A stretch of DNA of 64,000 bases from Ancistrus triradiatus (GCA_025084515.1 JAJAGP010000557.1:1-64000); one strand, 5' to 3'; positions 1 through 12,421 are shown, numbered from the stretch's first letter. Translations and numbers: made by a program. The notes: generated from the letters alone by a model not told the origin.

Positions 1-20
1 ACACACGCACACGCACACAT
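1..20. repeat. (CA)n microsatellite at the window edge
   Basis: The window opens inside an imperfect CA/CG dinucleotide tract that probably continues upstream. No other feature is attached to it. Confidence 0.8.
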
Positions 21-589
21 ACATTTGTGTTTCTATCATTGTGTTGACTGCCCATTGTTGTAATATTACAGTACCTAATATTTAGGCTGTTGTGGTAATT
101 TATTTGACCATTCTGGTTGGTCAAATCAAATTTGCAGTTGCCACCATCTTGAATTCAACTTAAGTTTTTCAAATGGGATATAACACATATAAACTGTATA
201 ACACATTAAACTGGTAGAGAAATTCACCAGAAAAACAATGGTGTACTTAAAGTGAATATAAGTTTATTCATTCTCATGTTCAAGCTCTTCTCTTGATTTT
301 ATGTGAAACAAGAGAATTTACTACAAGGTCTACAGAATGTGTTCTATAAGCTGTCCACCAAGTTTGAGTGTTAAGGCTATTCAGTGTTAAGACTATACAT
401 TTATCTCATTCCTGATAAACTTTCTCCAAACATTTGGCTGAATGCTAGCACAAGCATAAAAAATTCTGTATGTTCATAGAGTAAACAAGGGCCTTGATAG
501 GACCCCACAGACAGAAATCCAGCAGAATGTAGTGGTCTCTCAATTGTACCCCTACAACCAGTCCACTTTTGGGGAAACTGCAGATCAAG

Positions 590-776
590 ATTACATTTAC
601 AGCATTTATCAGACACCCTTATCCTGAGCGACTTACAATTGATACAATCTTACAATCCAAGCAATTGTGGGTTAAGGGCCTTGCTCAAATACCCAACAGT
701 GGCAGCTTGGCAGAAGTGGGATTTGAACCCTGGACCTTTTGGTCCAGAGTCCAGTACCTCAACCACTAGGTCACTC
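590..776 (-). repeat. tRNA-derived SINE, minus strand
   Basis: Read on the minus strand, this starts with a tRNA-like head. An A-box-like motif (TAGTGGTTGAGG) lies at about 760-772 and a B-box-like GGTTCAAATCC at 719-729. A non-tRNA body follows and ends near 590 in the conserved block around TAAGGGTGTCTGATAAATGC. A second diverged copy lies at 43219-43375. The head shows RNA polymerase III ancestry. The conserved tail occurs in many teleost SINEs, which is general knowledge. It is a retroposon and not a functional tRNA gene. Confidence 0.8.
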
Positions 777-1536
777 CGTACTCTGACAACAATGAAACTA
801 ACAACCCTTCATAACAGTCTGCTCTTAATGTTCCACCAATGAAGAAAGGTCGCATCATTCAGGTACCCCATACACCACACCATCATATGACTTTATCTGT
901 GGCAACCATGTTAGATGAATCAGTCCAGTGAGGATTTGTGTCCAACCAGTGTCGGCGATTCTGTTTGTTAATCTCACCCTTCACAAATAAATTTGCTTCC
1001 TCAACACCTGATAGGGAAAGAAGGGTTTACCTTAACTATGTCACATATTGTGTAAATACTATCCAACAGTCTGGATTGTCCTTGGTCAGGTATTGTAGCA
1101 TCTGAATTTTGTAATTTTACCATTTATAGGGTAGACAAACCTACTGAATTGAGGCATGACTAACCACACATTCCAGAGCCAGCTGAGTGCTACCATGCAG
1201 GCCGATGCTGAATGAGGCCAGAACAACAGTTGCTGTTGAAACAGCCATAGCATTTTTAGATCAACATGAGCACAAATACAGTTACCGTACATTAACATGA
1301 CGCACACCCTTGAATTTATATAGCACTTTGAGGTATCAGACAGCTACCTGGCCATTTGAAAATACTGATGTTGAATTCCAGATGGTGGCTTTCAAGATGG
1401 CCATCATGTTGGTAACACAGCAACAAAGTTCCTCGTTCCCCCACTGCTTGTGTCTAAAATTGAATCACTGTCTGCCAAACCATTTTCATTTTGTATGTAT
1501 GTTTCCTTACTTTTGAGACACTTTACCCCACCCCCC

Positions 1537-1577
<41 letters not shown>

Positions 1578-2486
1578 CTCACTCTCTTTATGTATGTGTG
1601 GAGAGGTACACAGCTTGGTATGCGTTGTATAAGCCTAGAGGTGCAGATGTGTACAGTTAACTGTTTATTTGCATATTCATTTGATGTCACAAAAAGTTAG
1701 GTCTAAAGTGGTGCTGTTCCATGGCTAGTAAACAGAAAACCATATCAAGTCCTCTCTCCAACAGCACATGACTTCATGTTTTAAACAACAGCAGCAAAAG
1801 TAGCATCTTACTAGATAAAACAGGTTTGCTAAAGTCAGTATTGGGAATTTAGTGAATAGTGTATATGAAATATCTAAAATCACTACATGGTACAAAGGCA
1901 GTGTCCACTATGTACACAGGTTTTTTTTCTATGTAAAGGTAGTGGTGTGGAGTTGAGTATAGGAAGGCTGTAAATTAATTCAAGAGTGATTAATTCAAGA
2001 GTGATTTTTGATTCTTGAGTGATATAAATGATTACCAGACACAGCTTGTGGTCTCCAGCTTATATGTTCACGTCATGCTTTCAATCAACATACCACCTCC
2101 CCTCAAGAACATACTGCCTGCACTGGAATTGTGCCAGACTCATACAGATCTGAAACCCCATGAGACTTCACACAACTTAAATGCCAGATTAGGGAAAGTT
2201 ATTAGACAGCATTGCTTATCCTTGGCTTTTCTGTCAGCTGCAGCATTACAGAATCGCCAATATTTTTTATCAGGGCCTCTATAAAAATACAGAGATATAA
2301 AACTTACAGGTCATGGGGAGAGATCGATTTTCAAGGATGAGAACAGAAGCAGAAATATAGTGAAGATGAATCATGTACTCAAATCAAGCAATGGTAAATG
2401 CATTAAATATTTTGTGTGATGGATCAGTTTCTAGTGAGTCTGAGTCCCTCTATTTTAGCTTATTGTTTTTGATGGTTTATTATTAG
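777..2486. other. Non-coding stretch, no gene seen
   Basis: The sequence is AT-rich and unique-looking. Short open frames here have no recognisable motif or codon bias. The only structured feature is the (CA)n tract at 1538-1575. Confidence 0.6.
1538..1575. repeat. (CA)n microsatellite
   Basis: About 19 uninterrupted CA units preceded by a C-rich run. Confidence 0.95.
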
Positions 2487-2555
2487 GGGTGGGCAATGTA
2501 GAGAAAAATGCAATGTCACTTGAAGACATTGTCATGATGACAACATGTGTATAAC
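2487..2555. repeat. Probable DNA-transposon/MITE fragment at the retrotransposon insertion site
   Basis: The block starting AGGGGTGGGCAATGTAGAG resembles the end of a dispersed fish DNA repeat I recognise only loosely. The chromovirus LTR begins immediately after it. The last five bases, ATAAC at 2551-2555, are repeated at 6612-6616 as its target-site duplication. Confidence 0.4.
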
Positions 2556-3456
2556 TGTCATGGTCCCATTTGTTTTCGCCGGTTTTCGTTCGTCTTTTCC
2601 CTGCCGTTTATTTTCCTTTCCTTTTCCCTTGTGCTTTTGTTTTGGTTGGCGGCGTGCACGTGTTTGTGCTTGCCTTCCCCGCAGCTCCATTGGCTGCTTC
2701 CATCTACGTCTCTACTCCTGCTCCGCCCTGCACACCGGAATCTCGTTTCCTGTTCATCATCGCTCTCCATAAAGCTTCGGATCAAGCAGCCGTGGATTGC
2801 CAGATCGTACGCTCTAGTACCCGGTATCTAGCCTGTTATTTTTTTGTACTGGTATTCTGTCTTGCAATCTGTAGATCCGCTAGCGTTAGCCTAGCCTGGT
2901 ATCCTTGTCTGTATCCTAGCCTGCCGCTTGCGCTAGCCCGTTGCTACGCTAGCCTCCTAGTATTCCTTAAGCTCCCGGCTCTAGTTATTCTAGTATTCTC
3001 AGTATCAGTGCCTAGTTTCATCTGTCTCGTTCTGTCTCGGTCCTGTGTTTTTGGCATAAGTGAGGTTTGATTTTCTCACTTATGTTTTGTTTTTCCTTTC
3101 CTAGTGTCCTGCCTGGTCTCATCGTCTGCACATTCAGCCATCTCCAGTCCAGCCTGGTTCGTCCTTTCATCTCCAGTTCTTTGCCAGCTTTCCCTGGGAA
3201 GGCTTGCCTTGCACCGCCACCGTTCTCCTCCTGTTTCTTTGTTCAGTCCCGCGCCAGCCTTCTTGGGCTCTGGATTTCTTAGTATCAGTTGGTTTTGGTT
3301 ACCAGTTTTTCCTACCATTACTCACGTACCTCGTTTGTTGTTATTTAATAAAACTTCAGTTTACTAGACTCTGTGGTTGTCTGTCTGTGATCTGCACCTT
3401 GGGTTCCAAAAACCTTGTTTTGGGTGAAAATTATATTTTATATTTTCACCATAACA
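2556..3456 (+). repeat. 5' LTR of the chromovirus
   Basis: It begins TGTCATGG and ends CATAACA, the usual TG...CA ends, and is about 900 bp long. Its composition is pyrimidine-rich and unlike the AT-rich flank. The boundaries are fixed by the ATAAC target duplication on the left and by the primer-binding site and gag start on the right. No second copy exists in the window. Confidence 0.85.
2769..2808 (+). promoter_or_regulatory. LTR promoter: TATA-like box and predicted RNA 5' end
   Basis: ATAAA at 2769-2773 lies 30 nt upstream of GCCAGATCGT (2799-2808). That decamer is the exact reverse complement of ACGATCTGGC at 3459-3468, just inside the LTR. The geometry fits a transcript starting near 2799 whose first bases prime its own reverse transcription. 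Confidence 0.6.
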
Positions 3457-3469
3457 GAACGATCTGGCC
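3457..3469 (+). other. Primer-binding site (self-priming type)
   Basis: GAACGATCTGGCC follows the LTR directly. It does not start with the TGG expected for a site complementary to a tRNA CCA end. Ten bases pair perfectly with 2799-2808 in the LTR. Confidence 0.65.
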
Positions 3470-3473
3470 AACT

Positions 3474-4508
3474 ATGGAACCCGCAGGTCCCCAGACAGAG
3501 GACTCCATGACTATCAGCATGCTGATTCAGCGGCAGGAAGCCTGGCCTTCTCAGCATGATTGACTTTTGCGCTCGCTTTCTGAATCTAATCGTTTACTTT
3601 CTACTCAGGTCTCCAGTCTAACCAGTAAACTTACCCGTGTTTTGTCTATTTCTTCCCAGTGCTCTGTTCTTCCCGCCATGAGTCAGACCACGTCTGTCCC
3701 CAGTGGCACACAGGCTTCTGCACCCTCTCTGGCAGATCCCTCGGGGTCTCAATCCTCTGCCACCGCCTCTACGGAACCGCCGGCCATCCCCAGGAGTTTG
3801 GAACCCCTTGACTCACCCTGAGCCATATGATGGTGAGCTTGACTGTTGCCGGTTGTTCCTCCTGCAGTGCGACGTGGTCTTTCGGTTGCGGACCTCGGTC
3901 TTTGCCACTGATACTGCCAGAGTTGGTTACCTCGTGGGCCTCTTGAGTTGAACAGCTCGCTTGAAGGGGTCTCGTACGTCGATTTCCTTTGCCGGTTTCA
4001 TGAGGTTTTTGACCACCCGAGCCACGAGGAGGTGTCGTCGAGCCACCTCATCCGCCTTCGACAGGGTTCCCGGTCAGTCGCTGACTATGCTGTGGAGTTC
4101 CGGTCGCTGCCAGCTGATGCCTTGTGGAATGAACCTGCCTTGAGGGAGGCATTTCGTTCCAGGTTGTCAGAGCGGCTGAAAGACGAGCTTGCGGCCCGTG
4201 ATGATCCACCCAGTCTGGACGCCTTGGTGGCTTTGGCCTGTTCGCCGTTCAGCTGGGAGAAGTCCCAGCGTTCGCTCCAGGCATCACAATCTCCGCGGTC
4301 CAGGTCCACTGCACTGGTCGAGCCACCCACTCCTCCTCCACCCTCAGTCGCCTCGGAGGAGCCAGAACCTATGCAATTGGGCCAATCCAGTCTCACCCCC
4401 CAGGAACGCGATCGTCGCAAAGCAGGGGGGTTATGCTTCTATTGTGGAGTTGCTGGACACACTCTCTCCATGTGCTTCGTCCACTCAAAAGGGGCAACTC
4501 ATCGGTGA
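3474..4508 (+). pseudogene. gag: Gag pseudogene of the chromovirus
   Basis: The start is chosen at the ATG 5 bases after the primer-binding site (MEPAG...). The frame stops at 3561-3563 and resumes at 3567. It then shifts near 3800 and again near 3950. Recognisable parts are a capsid-like segment (PEPYDGELDCCRLFLLQC, about 3821-3874), a long retrotransposon-Gag segment (3948-4400) and a CCHC zinc knuckle at about 4431-4475 (CFYCGVAGHTLSMC, spacing C-X2-C-X4-H-X4-C). In the family, Gag forms the virus-like particle and the knuckle packages RNA. At least one stop and two frameshifts disable it. Confidence 0.85.
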
Positions 4509-6577
4509 ATCTGGGGGCCCTGACGAGTACTTCACCTAGTCCCTCAGTATCCCGGCGACCATCTCTTCGGCTGCCTGCTACCTTGCGTCTCGCCAGCATC
4601 ACGCACTCTCTGGAAGCCTTGGTGGACTCTGGGGCGGAGGTTAACCTGCTGGACCGTGATCTCGCCTCCAAACTCGGCATTCCCTTGGAGACACTCCAGA
4701 CCCCGAGGAGGGCTTATGCTTTGGATGGCAAGCTCCTAGCTCAAATCACACATCAGACCCTGCTCCTGGTACTCTCTTGGTAATCACCATGAACACATCA
4801 CTTTTGTTATTGCCCCGGTGCCCCTGACACCGGTTGTCCCACCCTCCATCGGCTCACCTCAAATTTCTCGGCCACCCGAAGACATTGATCTGTCCTTAGT
4901 ACCGTCTGTTTCTCATGACCTTCGCCAGGTATTCAACTGAGACCATGCCTTGAGCCTGCCATCTCGCCGGCCATAAGATTGTTCCATTGAGCTCCTGCCT
5001 GAGGCCCCTCTCCCTACCAGTCGTCTGTACCACCTTTCTTGCAATGAGAGGGAGGCCATGGAGAACTATATTTCGCAGTCGCTGGCTGCAGGGCTCACCC
5101 GTCCATTCTCCTCTCCCTTCGGAGCCGGGTTCTTTTTTGTTGATAAGAAGGATGGGATTTGTCGTCCAGCGGGGGTGCATCAAGGCAGACCCCTCCAAGA
5201 TCCAGGCAGTGGCAGAGTGGCCTGTGACCCCCGGGCGGAAGGAGCTTCAAAGGTTTCTTGGGTTTGCTAATTTTTATCGGAAATTTATTCGTGATTTCAG
5301 CAAGGTGGCGGCCCCCCTGACCAGACTCACGTCCACCAAGCAACCGTTCACCTGGACTTCTGAATCCCAATCAGCCTTCACTCGTCTCAGACATTTGTTC
5401 ACCTCTGCACCGGTGTTGGCCCAACCGGACCCCGGCAAACAATTTATCGTTGAGGTTGATGCGTCGGACCTGGGGGCTGGCACTGTACTGTCTCAACGGG
5501 GGGTCCTGATAACAAATTGCATCCCTGTGCTTTTTTCTCCAGACGCTTTACGTCAGCGGAAAGGAATTATGATGTGGGAAACCGGGAGCTCCTGGCGGTC
5601 AAGCTGGCGGTCAAGCTGGAAGAGTGGAGACACTGGCTAGAGTGGGCCGAACAGCCATTCCTAGTCTGGACAGACCACAAGAACCTGGCATACATCCAAG
5701 GAGCTAAGAGATTAAACTCTCGTCAAGCCAGGTGGGCTCTGTTTTTTGCTTGATTTAACTATTCCTTATCGCCCTGGTTCCAGGAATGTGAAAACTGACG
5801 CCCTCTCACGGCAGTTCTCCTCGGACAATTCGGATGACTCCCCTGAACCGATCGTTTCCCCGGACCGCCTGGTGGCTTGGTTGACGTGGGAGATTGAGCG
5901 CACCAACCGGGAGGCACAGGTAGTGGAACCAGATCCTGGGGGTGGACCCGCGGACCGGCTCTTTGTGTCAGCCTCGGCCAGGATGGCCGTTCTCCAGTGG
6001 GGGCATGAGTCCAAATTTGCTGGCCGCCCGGGAAGCCATCGGACCCTTGCCTTGCTTAAAAGGTACTTCTGGGTTTTCAAGATCCATGGGGTCCCTGTGG
6101 ACATTGTTTTGGATTGAGGACCGCAGTTCATGTCCCAAGTATGGAAGGCTTTCTGTCTGGCTATTGGGGCCCAGCCCAGCCTCACCTCTGGGTTCCACCC
6201 CCAGTCCAACGGTCAGGTCGAAAGGGCAAACCAGGAGATCGAGGCCACTTTGCGCTGTCTGTCTGCCCAGAATCCTGCGTCTTGGAGCCAGCACCTTGGG
6301 TGGGTGGAATACGCTCACAATACTCTACCGAGTTCTGCTTCAGGGGTGTCTCCTTTTGAAGCCTCCTTGGGCTATTTGCCATCCTTGGCCCCCAACCTGG
6401 AACACGCTGAGGCCATACCCTCCATCCATCACCATCTGCGGAGGTGTCAACGGGCCTGGGAGGCCACACGGACGGCCCTCCTGAAGAGCCGAGACACCCC
6501 CCAGGAACCGAGGAACGCTGCTGGATCCCAGCCTCATTTATTTTTGACAAATCTCTTATTCGTGAGTTTCCATAACC
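4509..6577 (+). pseudogene. pol: Pol pseudogene: protease, RT, RNase H, integrase with chromodomain remnant
   Basis: The protease active site DSGAE is at about 4625. An RT N-terminal part (ending FFFVDKKDGICRPA, about 5129-5170) jumps straight to the RT connection block GCIKADPSKIQAV, so the palm with its YxDD motif is deleted. RNase H follows (VDASDLGAG at about 5455, TDHKNL at about 5671). The integrase retains a GHESKFAGRPGSHRT zinc-binding remnant (about 6000-6045). It then jumps near 6073 to VDIVLD, which carries the second catalytic D (about 6112), and on to GQVERANQE with the E. A third jump near 6495 joins to a chromodomain-like end (CWIPASF, FDKSLIREF). Several frameshifts and stops occur. 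It cannot encode active RT or integrase. Confidence 0.9.
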
Positions 6578-6592
6578 TAGAAGCGTCTCGTT

Positions 6593-6607
6593 GGGGGGTG
6601 GGGGGGT
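6593..6607 (+). other. Polypurine tract of the chromovirus
   Basis: A G6-T-G7-T run lies where the plus-strand primer should sit, directly before the expected 3' LTR. The LTR is absent and the target duplication follows after TATCA-type residue. Confidence 0.75.
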
Positions 6608-6738
6608 ATCAATAACATTGATACTATATTATAAAAACTGTAATTCGGAGATTTTAACAAACATTTACAAATTATATATAGAATTCTGCTCTAGCAGATT
6701 TATTTCTTCCTTGACCCAATATCCCACTGATAAACATA

Positions 6739-8321
6739 CAGTGGGGCAAAAAAGTATTTAGTCAGCCACTGATTGTGCAAGTTCTCCTACTTAGAAAGAT
6801 GAGAGAGGTCTGTAATTTTCATCATAGGTACACTTCAACTATGAGAGATAAAATGAGAAAATAAAATCCAGGAAATCACATTGTAAGATTTTTAAAGAAT
6901 TTAATTGTAAATTATGGTGGAAAATAAGTATTTGTTCAATAAATTTGGTTCAACTCAACACTTACTATAAGTCTTCACCAGTAAGTGTTGATACTTACTG
7001 CATCAAAGTGTAAATCTTAACCAGGTTTGCACAAAAAATGTAGCTGGTATATTTTGGACCATTGCTCCAATGCAGATATCATCTAGAGCAGTGATTTTTG
7101 GGGAACCATGGATTAACTCCCTCACACATTTTCTGTTGGGGTTGAGGTCTGGAGGATGGACTAGGCCACTCCAGGACTTGAAATGCTTTTACGGAGCCAT
7201 TCCTCGTTGCCTTGAGCGGTTGTGTGTGTTTGGGATCTTGTCATGATGGAAGGACCCAACCATGTCATCTTCAGCTTCTCCAGCTGTGAAGGAGGTTTTG
7301 GCCTTCTTAAAATCTCACGAACATGGCCCAGTTATTCTTACCTTAACATGGATCAGTCATCCGGCCCCTTGCAAAAAAACAGCCCTAAAGCATGCTGTTT
7401 CCACCTTCCATTGCGTCACTGAGATGTGGTGTTATTGGGGATGGCAGACTTTGGGATGAGGTTTTTACCAAAAAGGTTTTATGTTAGTTCATATGAACAG
7501 TTATTCTCTTCCAACCTTCTTCTGGATCTCATATGCTCTATGGCAAACTTTCAAAATGGGGCATGGACAGTGTACTGTGGCTGAAGCAGCGGGACGGGAA
7601 ACGCATGGCACTGCAGGATCTGAGGTCCTCTTGGAGTAGTAGTGTTGTTATGATGGCTAACCTTGTTACTTGGTCCCAGCTATCTGCAGGTCATTTCATC
7701 CAGGGTTCACCATGTAGTTCTGGGATTTTGCTCACCATTATAATGATCATTTTGACCCCACGGGGGTGAGTCTTGCGTGGAGCCCCAGATCAGGGACAAT
7801 GGTCTTGTATGTCTTACAATTGCTCCCACAGATTTGATTTATTTCACATCAACCTGCTTGCTATTGCAGATCACTTTCCCAGCTGGTGCAGAGGGTCTAC
7901 AATTATTCTTCATGGTTTGTCCTTCAGAGCTCTTTGGTCTGGCCATGTTGAGTTGGATGTGACTGTTTGAGGTGGGGCACAGGGTTGTCTTTATAAAGAT
8001 ACGAGGTCAAGCAGGTGCCATTAATACAGGTAACGAGTGAGGACAGAAGAAGTGTCTGAAAGAAGTTGTTTCAGGTTTGTGAGAGCAAGGAAATCTTGGC
8101 TTGTTTGTGGACTGCCAAATCCAATCCAAATACTTATTTTTCACCATGATTTACAATTAAATTCTTTGAAAATCTTACAATGTGATTTCTTGGATTTTTT
8201 TTTCCATTTTGTCTCTCATAGTTGAAGTGTACCTATGATGAAAATTACAAACCTCTGTCATCTTTCTAAGTAGGAGAACTTGCACAATCAGTGGCTGACT
8301 AAATACTTTTTTGCCCCACTG
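6739..8321 (-). mobile_element. Tc1-like transposon, family 1 (TIR CAGTGGGGCAAAAAAG), near full length
   Basis: TIRs of about 200 bp start CAGTGGGGCAAAAAAG at 6739 and end CTTTTTTGCCCCACTG at 8321. A TA target duplication flanks them (6737-6738 and 8322-8323). The length of 1583 bp is normal for a fish Tc1 element. The internal region carries a degenerate minus-strand transposase. Two other copies are at 43733-44675 and 50971-52415. Confidence 0.92.
7000..7946 (-). pseudogene. Tc1 transposase pseudogene (family 1)
   Basis: On the minus strand a start at 7946 begins MARPKSSE-, matching the MA/VKTKELSKD start of the copies at 44314 and 52164. The rest is recognisable only by alignment to the copy at 51227-52164. 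Small indels and stops break it into frames shorter than 80 residues. Its ancestor would have had an N-terminal paired-like helix-turn-helix domain and a DD34E catalytic domain. No function remains. Confidence 0.75.
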
Positions 8322-11300
8322 TACATGTTGCCATGGAGTTTATCCACTATGATATATATTCTTGTGTTGAGTTCGGTTTCACTGAAAGAGGTAAACTGTG
8401 GATAAAAACACTGGGAATTTATTATTAAAAATGTAAAGTCATTTAAAGTCAACAGGTAATAACAAAAGATAAGATAATCCTTTATTTATTTATAATTCTG
8501 TATGTAATGCTTTTTTGCGAGGTCACACTGACAATTTTTCTTTAGCCCCTTTTCTTTAGTCCTAAAAAACATAGGGAGTAAGTGTGCCCTGCAGTGGACT
8601 TAAGTCAATTGCAGGGCTGGGTAGAGGTTGCTATTGCAGCTCCAGGGGATAATGCCTGAAGTATCAGGACTCTGCAGGTCCCTACTGCGGTAGCCTAGTG
8701 TGTCAGTAAAAAATATGCAGTGGTCATAACATCATCAGTTTTTCACACAAGTTTTTCACACAGTTTTTCACACAAGTTCTAAAATATATAAAGAAATTCA
8801 ATTTATCAAATTAGAATTAACATTGTATACTTTGGTCATTTGTGTGATGAAAGCGATTCCACTATTCCAAACTGAGTTGAGTAGCAAAACATTGGTAACC
8901 TTTGCTTTCAGTATCTGTTGTGCCCTCTTTGTACCATTTATTGTAACTATGATCAGCTTTGTTACATCGCTTGGAAGAATTTAGCATTGCTTTTGTACTT
9001 AATAGCTCACGCTTCTGGAATATGTTGTTGATTTCTCACTAAACTGCACACAGCAGTGTTATTTTTGGATTTTACAGTGGCTTTCTCCTTGCAACCCTGC
9101 AATGAACACCACTGTGGGGGCACACACAGTTCAAGCCTATAACCAAGAAAACACTGACACACCAATTATTTAAAGATTACTGTCCAACCTTTTGGCAGTT
9201 TATAACATTACATTATGTCTGTCCAGCGAAGTGTATAGCCAGGTACGTGGACTTCATAGGTTATAAGTTTCTCCATCATGGAAAAGAAGCTTAAAAATTC
9301 ACGCTTGTGATTTTCCCATTTGCCATTTAGATGCCTTGTCTTGGTATCAAAAATTAACAAGTAGCCGGTCACTGAAATATGAAATAAGTTTTCCCAGACT
9401 TTCTTTTCTCAGGAGCATGATTACAATTCTTTGATATGCTTTCAAGCAATGGTTTTTTTCAACATGTTTTCCAGAATTTTCATGTTGTTAGCTGTAATTA
9501 TATGAACTAAAAACATTGACTCCACTTTTTAAGTATTTAATAAGGAAAATAAAAATAATAATTTGGAACAGGTTTCCATGAGTACCACTTAAATGCAGCA
9601 GTAAGGAACAAAATTAGTGGTTTTGTTAGAAAATCAGTTTGATTGGTGTATAATGTCCCAGGAACAATACACACCAGGGAGGCTCAGCTCCAGGAACAAG
9701 TGTGTTATCAACTGAGTCTCTGTGGTTTGTATCTCGCCACTGGCAAGGTAAAGGTTTGTCTCTCATTCAGATTGTGCATCAGTTCTGCAGAGAAGCAGGG
9801 CCACACTGTTCCATCATGCAGCAATTCCTGGTTCATGTATCTTTTCCACTGTACAGGAGTTCCCAGTCTACATTTGTATTAATTGATATCAACTCCCCAC
9901 TGATTTCAGTCTCAGGAGATTCAGAATTTCTCTGGGTCTGTTAGGCTGGTTTTGTGATAGTGCATGAAGACCAGAGATGCCTTCTTGTGCCAGCTGGGTG
10001 GATGTGTCAAAATTCAGTATGACTTCCAAGACCAAATACAGAAAGTAATACAGGGTAGCATTTGTTATTTTTCATTTAATCACTCTAACACAGACCCTCA
10101 AGACCACAGCCCCAGCCTCTGAGCAAGTAAGTGTTCAGCTCCCTAATGAACCAAGCCTGCTTAAACCATTAAGACTCTTAACAAGCGTGAGTAGAGCCAA
10201 GTAATTTACACTAGTCCAGCTGTTTCTTTGTATGAGCTCATATATTGTAAGTGTGTGTGTATATGTTCAGTTTGTCAAAATTGCAACATTAACTTGACAA
10301 ATATATGGGCAAATATGCTTACTTTTTATCTCACTGTCTCTTTGTAATGCATTGTGTATTCCCAGAAACCTCTTCTTTCGCATAAAGAGTAATTTGAGAT
10401 TTGTGCTCTTTCATTTAATTGTAGCTATTTGCATTTATTGAGTAGTTCCACTTTGTGTTTCCCAGCAGTCACTTAAGTTACCAGAATAAAGGTCATTGAT
10501 CGAAAGCCACTTTTCAGACTGCCTGAAAACAGGACAAATATTTTTCTTACATAGTCCTTAATCATCTGTACGGCCACAAAAACAGAGCTTCTCATTAATC
10601 TGCTTCAATCCCAAAATAGCAGCAATCACTGCAGAAAACTTCCAGCACACATCCTTTCAAATTCAGTGGTTCCTGTTCTGAATGCAAAACTAGCAGCAGA
10701 CAGATACATCCAAACCATAACATTCAATTTAAATAAGTGCCCAATTCCACAATAGCTTGCTGCTTACATGCCCAATGATAGATGACTGTTGCTAACTTGG
10801 ATGAGGTGTAATGACCGCAGCCCACTAGACTAGACTAAACAACAGCATGCTGAAGTATTGAAGGCCGGCTGGTGAGAAGCTGGTTCTCACAGTCTGCATA
10901 CAGGCAAGACTCTTGAGTGCACAGCTGCCTGCTGGGTAAGCCCCTGATCCCTTTACCTAATCCTCCAATAATGACTCCTCTATCATGAGGCAATATCATG
11001 GAGGTCCTTCAGCCTTCTGCTTGCACTCCCCAAAGTTTCCTGAAACATCCCAGAGCACTGGCCATAAACAGACATGCCAGACAAAGATTTGTACCTTCAT
11101 AAGTAAAGCCCAGCTCTAAAAATGGAAAAACAGCAGGGCTTTATTGAAGAGGCATGACACTTACTGTGTTATGTTGACACAAATCTGATCAGGCTTTGCA
11201 ATGTGATTACAAGAAACGTTTGACAAACAAGATCACTCACTTGGGAGAGAGTTTGGGTAATGTATGTTCTGATATTTTCATAACCAGTGTTATTATATTA

Positions 11301-12421
11301 TAACCAGTTTATAAACATTAATTCACTTTCATACCCTAGACATCAATTTGAAAAGAAAATCTAATAAAAATTGTTAAACAAAATACAATATATATAAAAT
11401 ATAATCTAAAAATCAAATCGCAATTGAAAATGACCAAAATTACATCAGAAAATGAAAAATCCCTACCAGTGAATATAAAGCATAAAAACAAAACCCTTCC
11501 TTCTGTGGTCTGAGCTTGGATAACAACACAAAGAAGCTTACATTTGCTTACATTTTCTCACAAACTTCAAGAAGTTCTGGTTTCCGTACATCTACCACAA
11601 GTCAACTGCAATGACTTAAAACATGTTCTTAGTGGAGTGAAACAACTGATCTTTAATTACCATTGAGCCAACAACATCCTCTATTCAAGTATACGAACCT
11701 ACTCAAGTGACAAAGCTCTCTACCACATCTCTCCACTGATTGGGTGTCTGGTCAGCCTATAGCACATGTCGTTGTTCATCAAACTCAGCAGTGGAAAGAG
11801 TGAGAAACAGCAGATGTGAGTTTCAGTATGAGAGAGAGATTCCAGAGTTGGCTTTTTCAGCCCACAAACCCAGCACCCTCAGCTCAATGAAAGACAGAGT
11901 GGAAATACACATACACATCTTCCCATCACTTCCAATTTCATTTTCTTGGTCTCTGGGATATCCCAAATTTTCTTCCCCTCCTAAGAACAAGAATAGGGGA
12001 GTGATTAGACAAGGTACACATGCATTTAGAAAGGGCTAAAGACAAAGATGAAAAAGGAATAATAATTCCTATAGGAATTAGCTGAGCAATTGCCCATAAT
12101 TACACCACTTTACCAAGTCTGTTATGTTACTTTATCATGCTTCCATGTATCATGTCTTAGCCCTGATGTCATTATGAGTACTTATAAGGCTTGTTGATAG
12201 GAACACATTCAGATGTGACACATAAGATGTGACCAGCTGTTGTGTGTGAAGGTATGTTGTACATTAACTATCTATTAGAAGTATAAGGCTCTCCCTCGCT
12301 CTTTCCCTCTCTTGTTTTTTATCTTTGACCATGTTTTCATTGATGTATATGTTCTACTTTTCTGGAGAAAAATGAACAGCTTTGTTGATGACTACATTAC
12401 AACAACATCATGCTGAATAAA
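8322..12421. other. Non-coding stretch, no gene seen
   Basis: AT-rich sequence without a credible exon. The segment at about 8466-8490 (AAGATAAGATAATCCTTTAT) resembles the tail of a dispersed fish repeat. The open frames at 9643-9944 and 11740-12039 lack motifs, splice context and similarity to any family I know. Confidence 0.55.

Larger units (their letters stand above)
2556..6611 (+). mobile_element. Chromovirus (Ty3/gypsy, sushi-like), defective, 3' LTR lost
   Basis: Order on the plus strand: 5' LTR (2556-3456), primer-binding site, gag, pol (protease, reverse transcriptase, RNase H, integrase with a chromodomain tail), polypurine tract (6593-6607). The element ends within four bases of the polypurine tract, so the 3' LTR is missing. 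A perfect 5-bp target-site duplication, ATAAC, still flanks both ends (2551-2555 and 6612-6616). Chromovirus identity rests on the CCHC knuckle, the DSGAE protease motif, the RNase H core, the integrase D and E blocks, and a C-terminal chromodomain-like end. Stops, frameshifts and at least three internal deletions make it non-autonomous. Confidence 0.9.

Noticed and set aside
590..776. A tRNA gene on the minus strand
   Set aside because: A and B boxes are present, but the acceptor stem does not close and the head continues into a SINE body. A second copy is also degenerate.
2570..3070. A 166-codon open frame
   Set aside because: It lies wholly inside the chromovirus 5' LTR and is hydrophobic only because the LTR is pyrimidine-rich.
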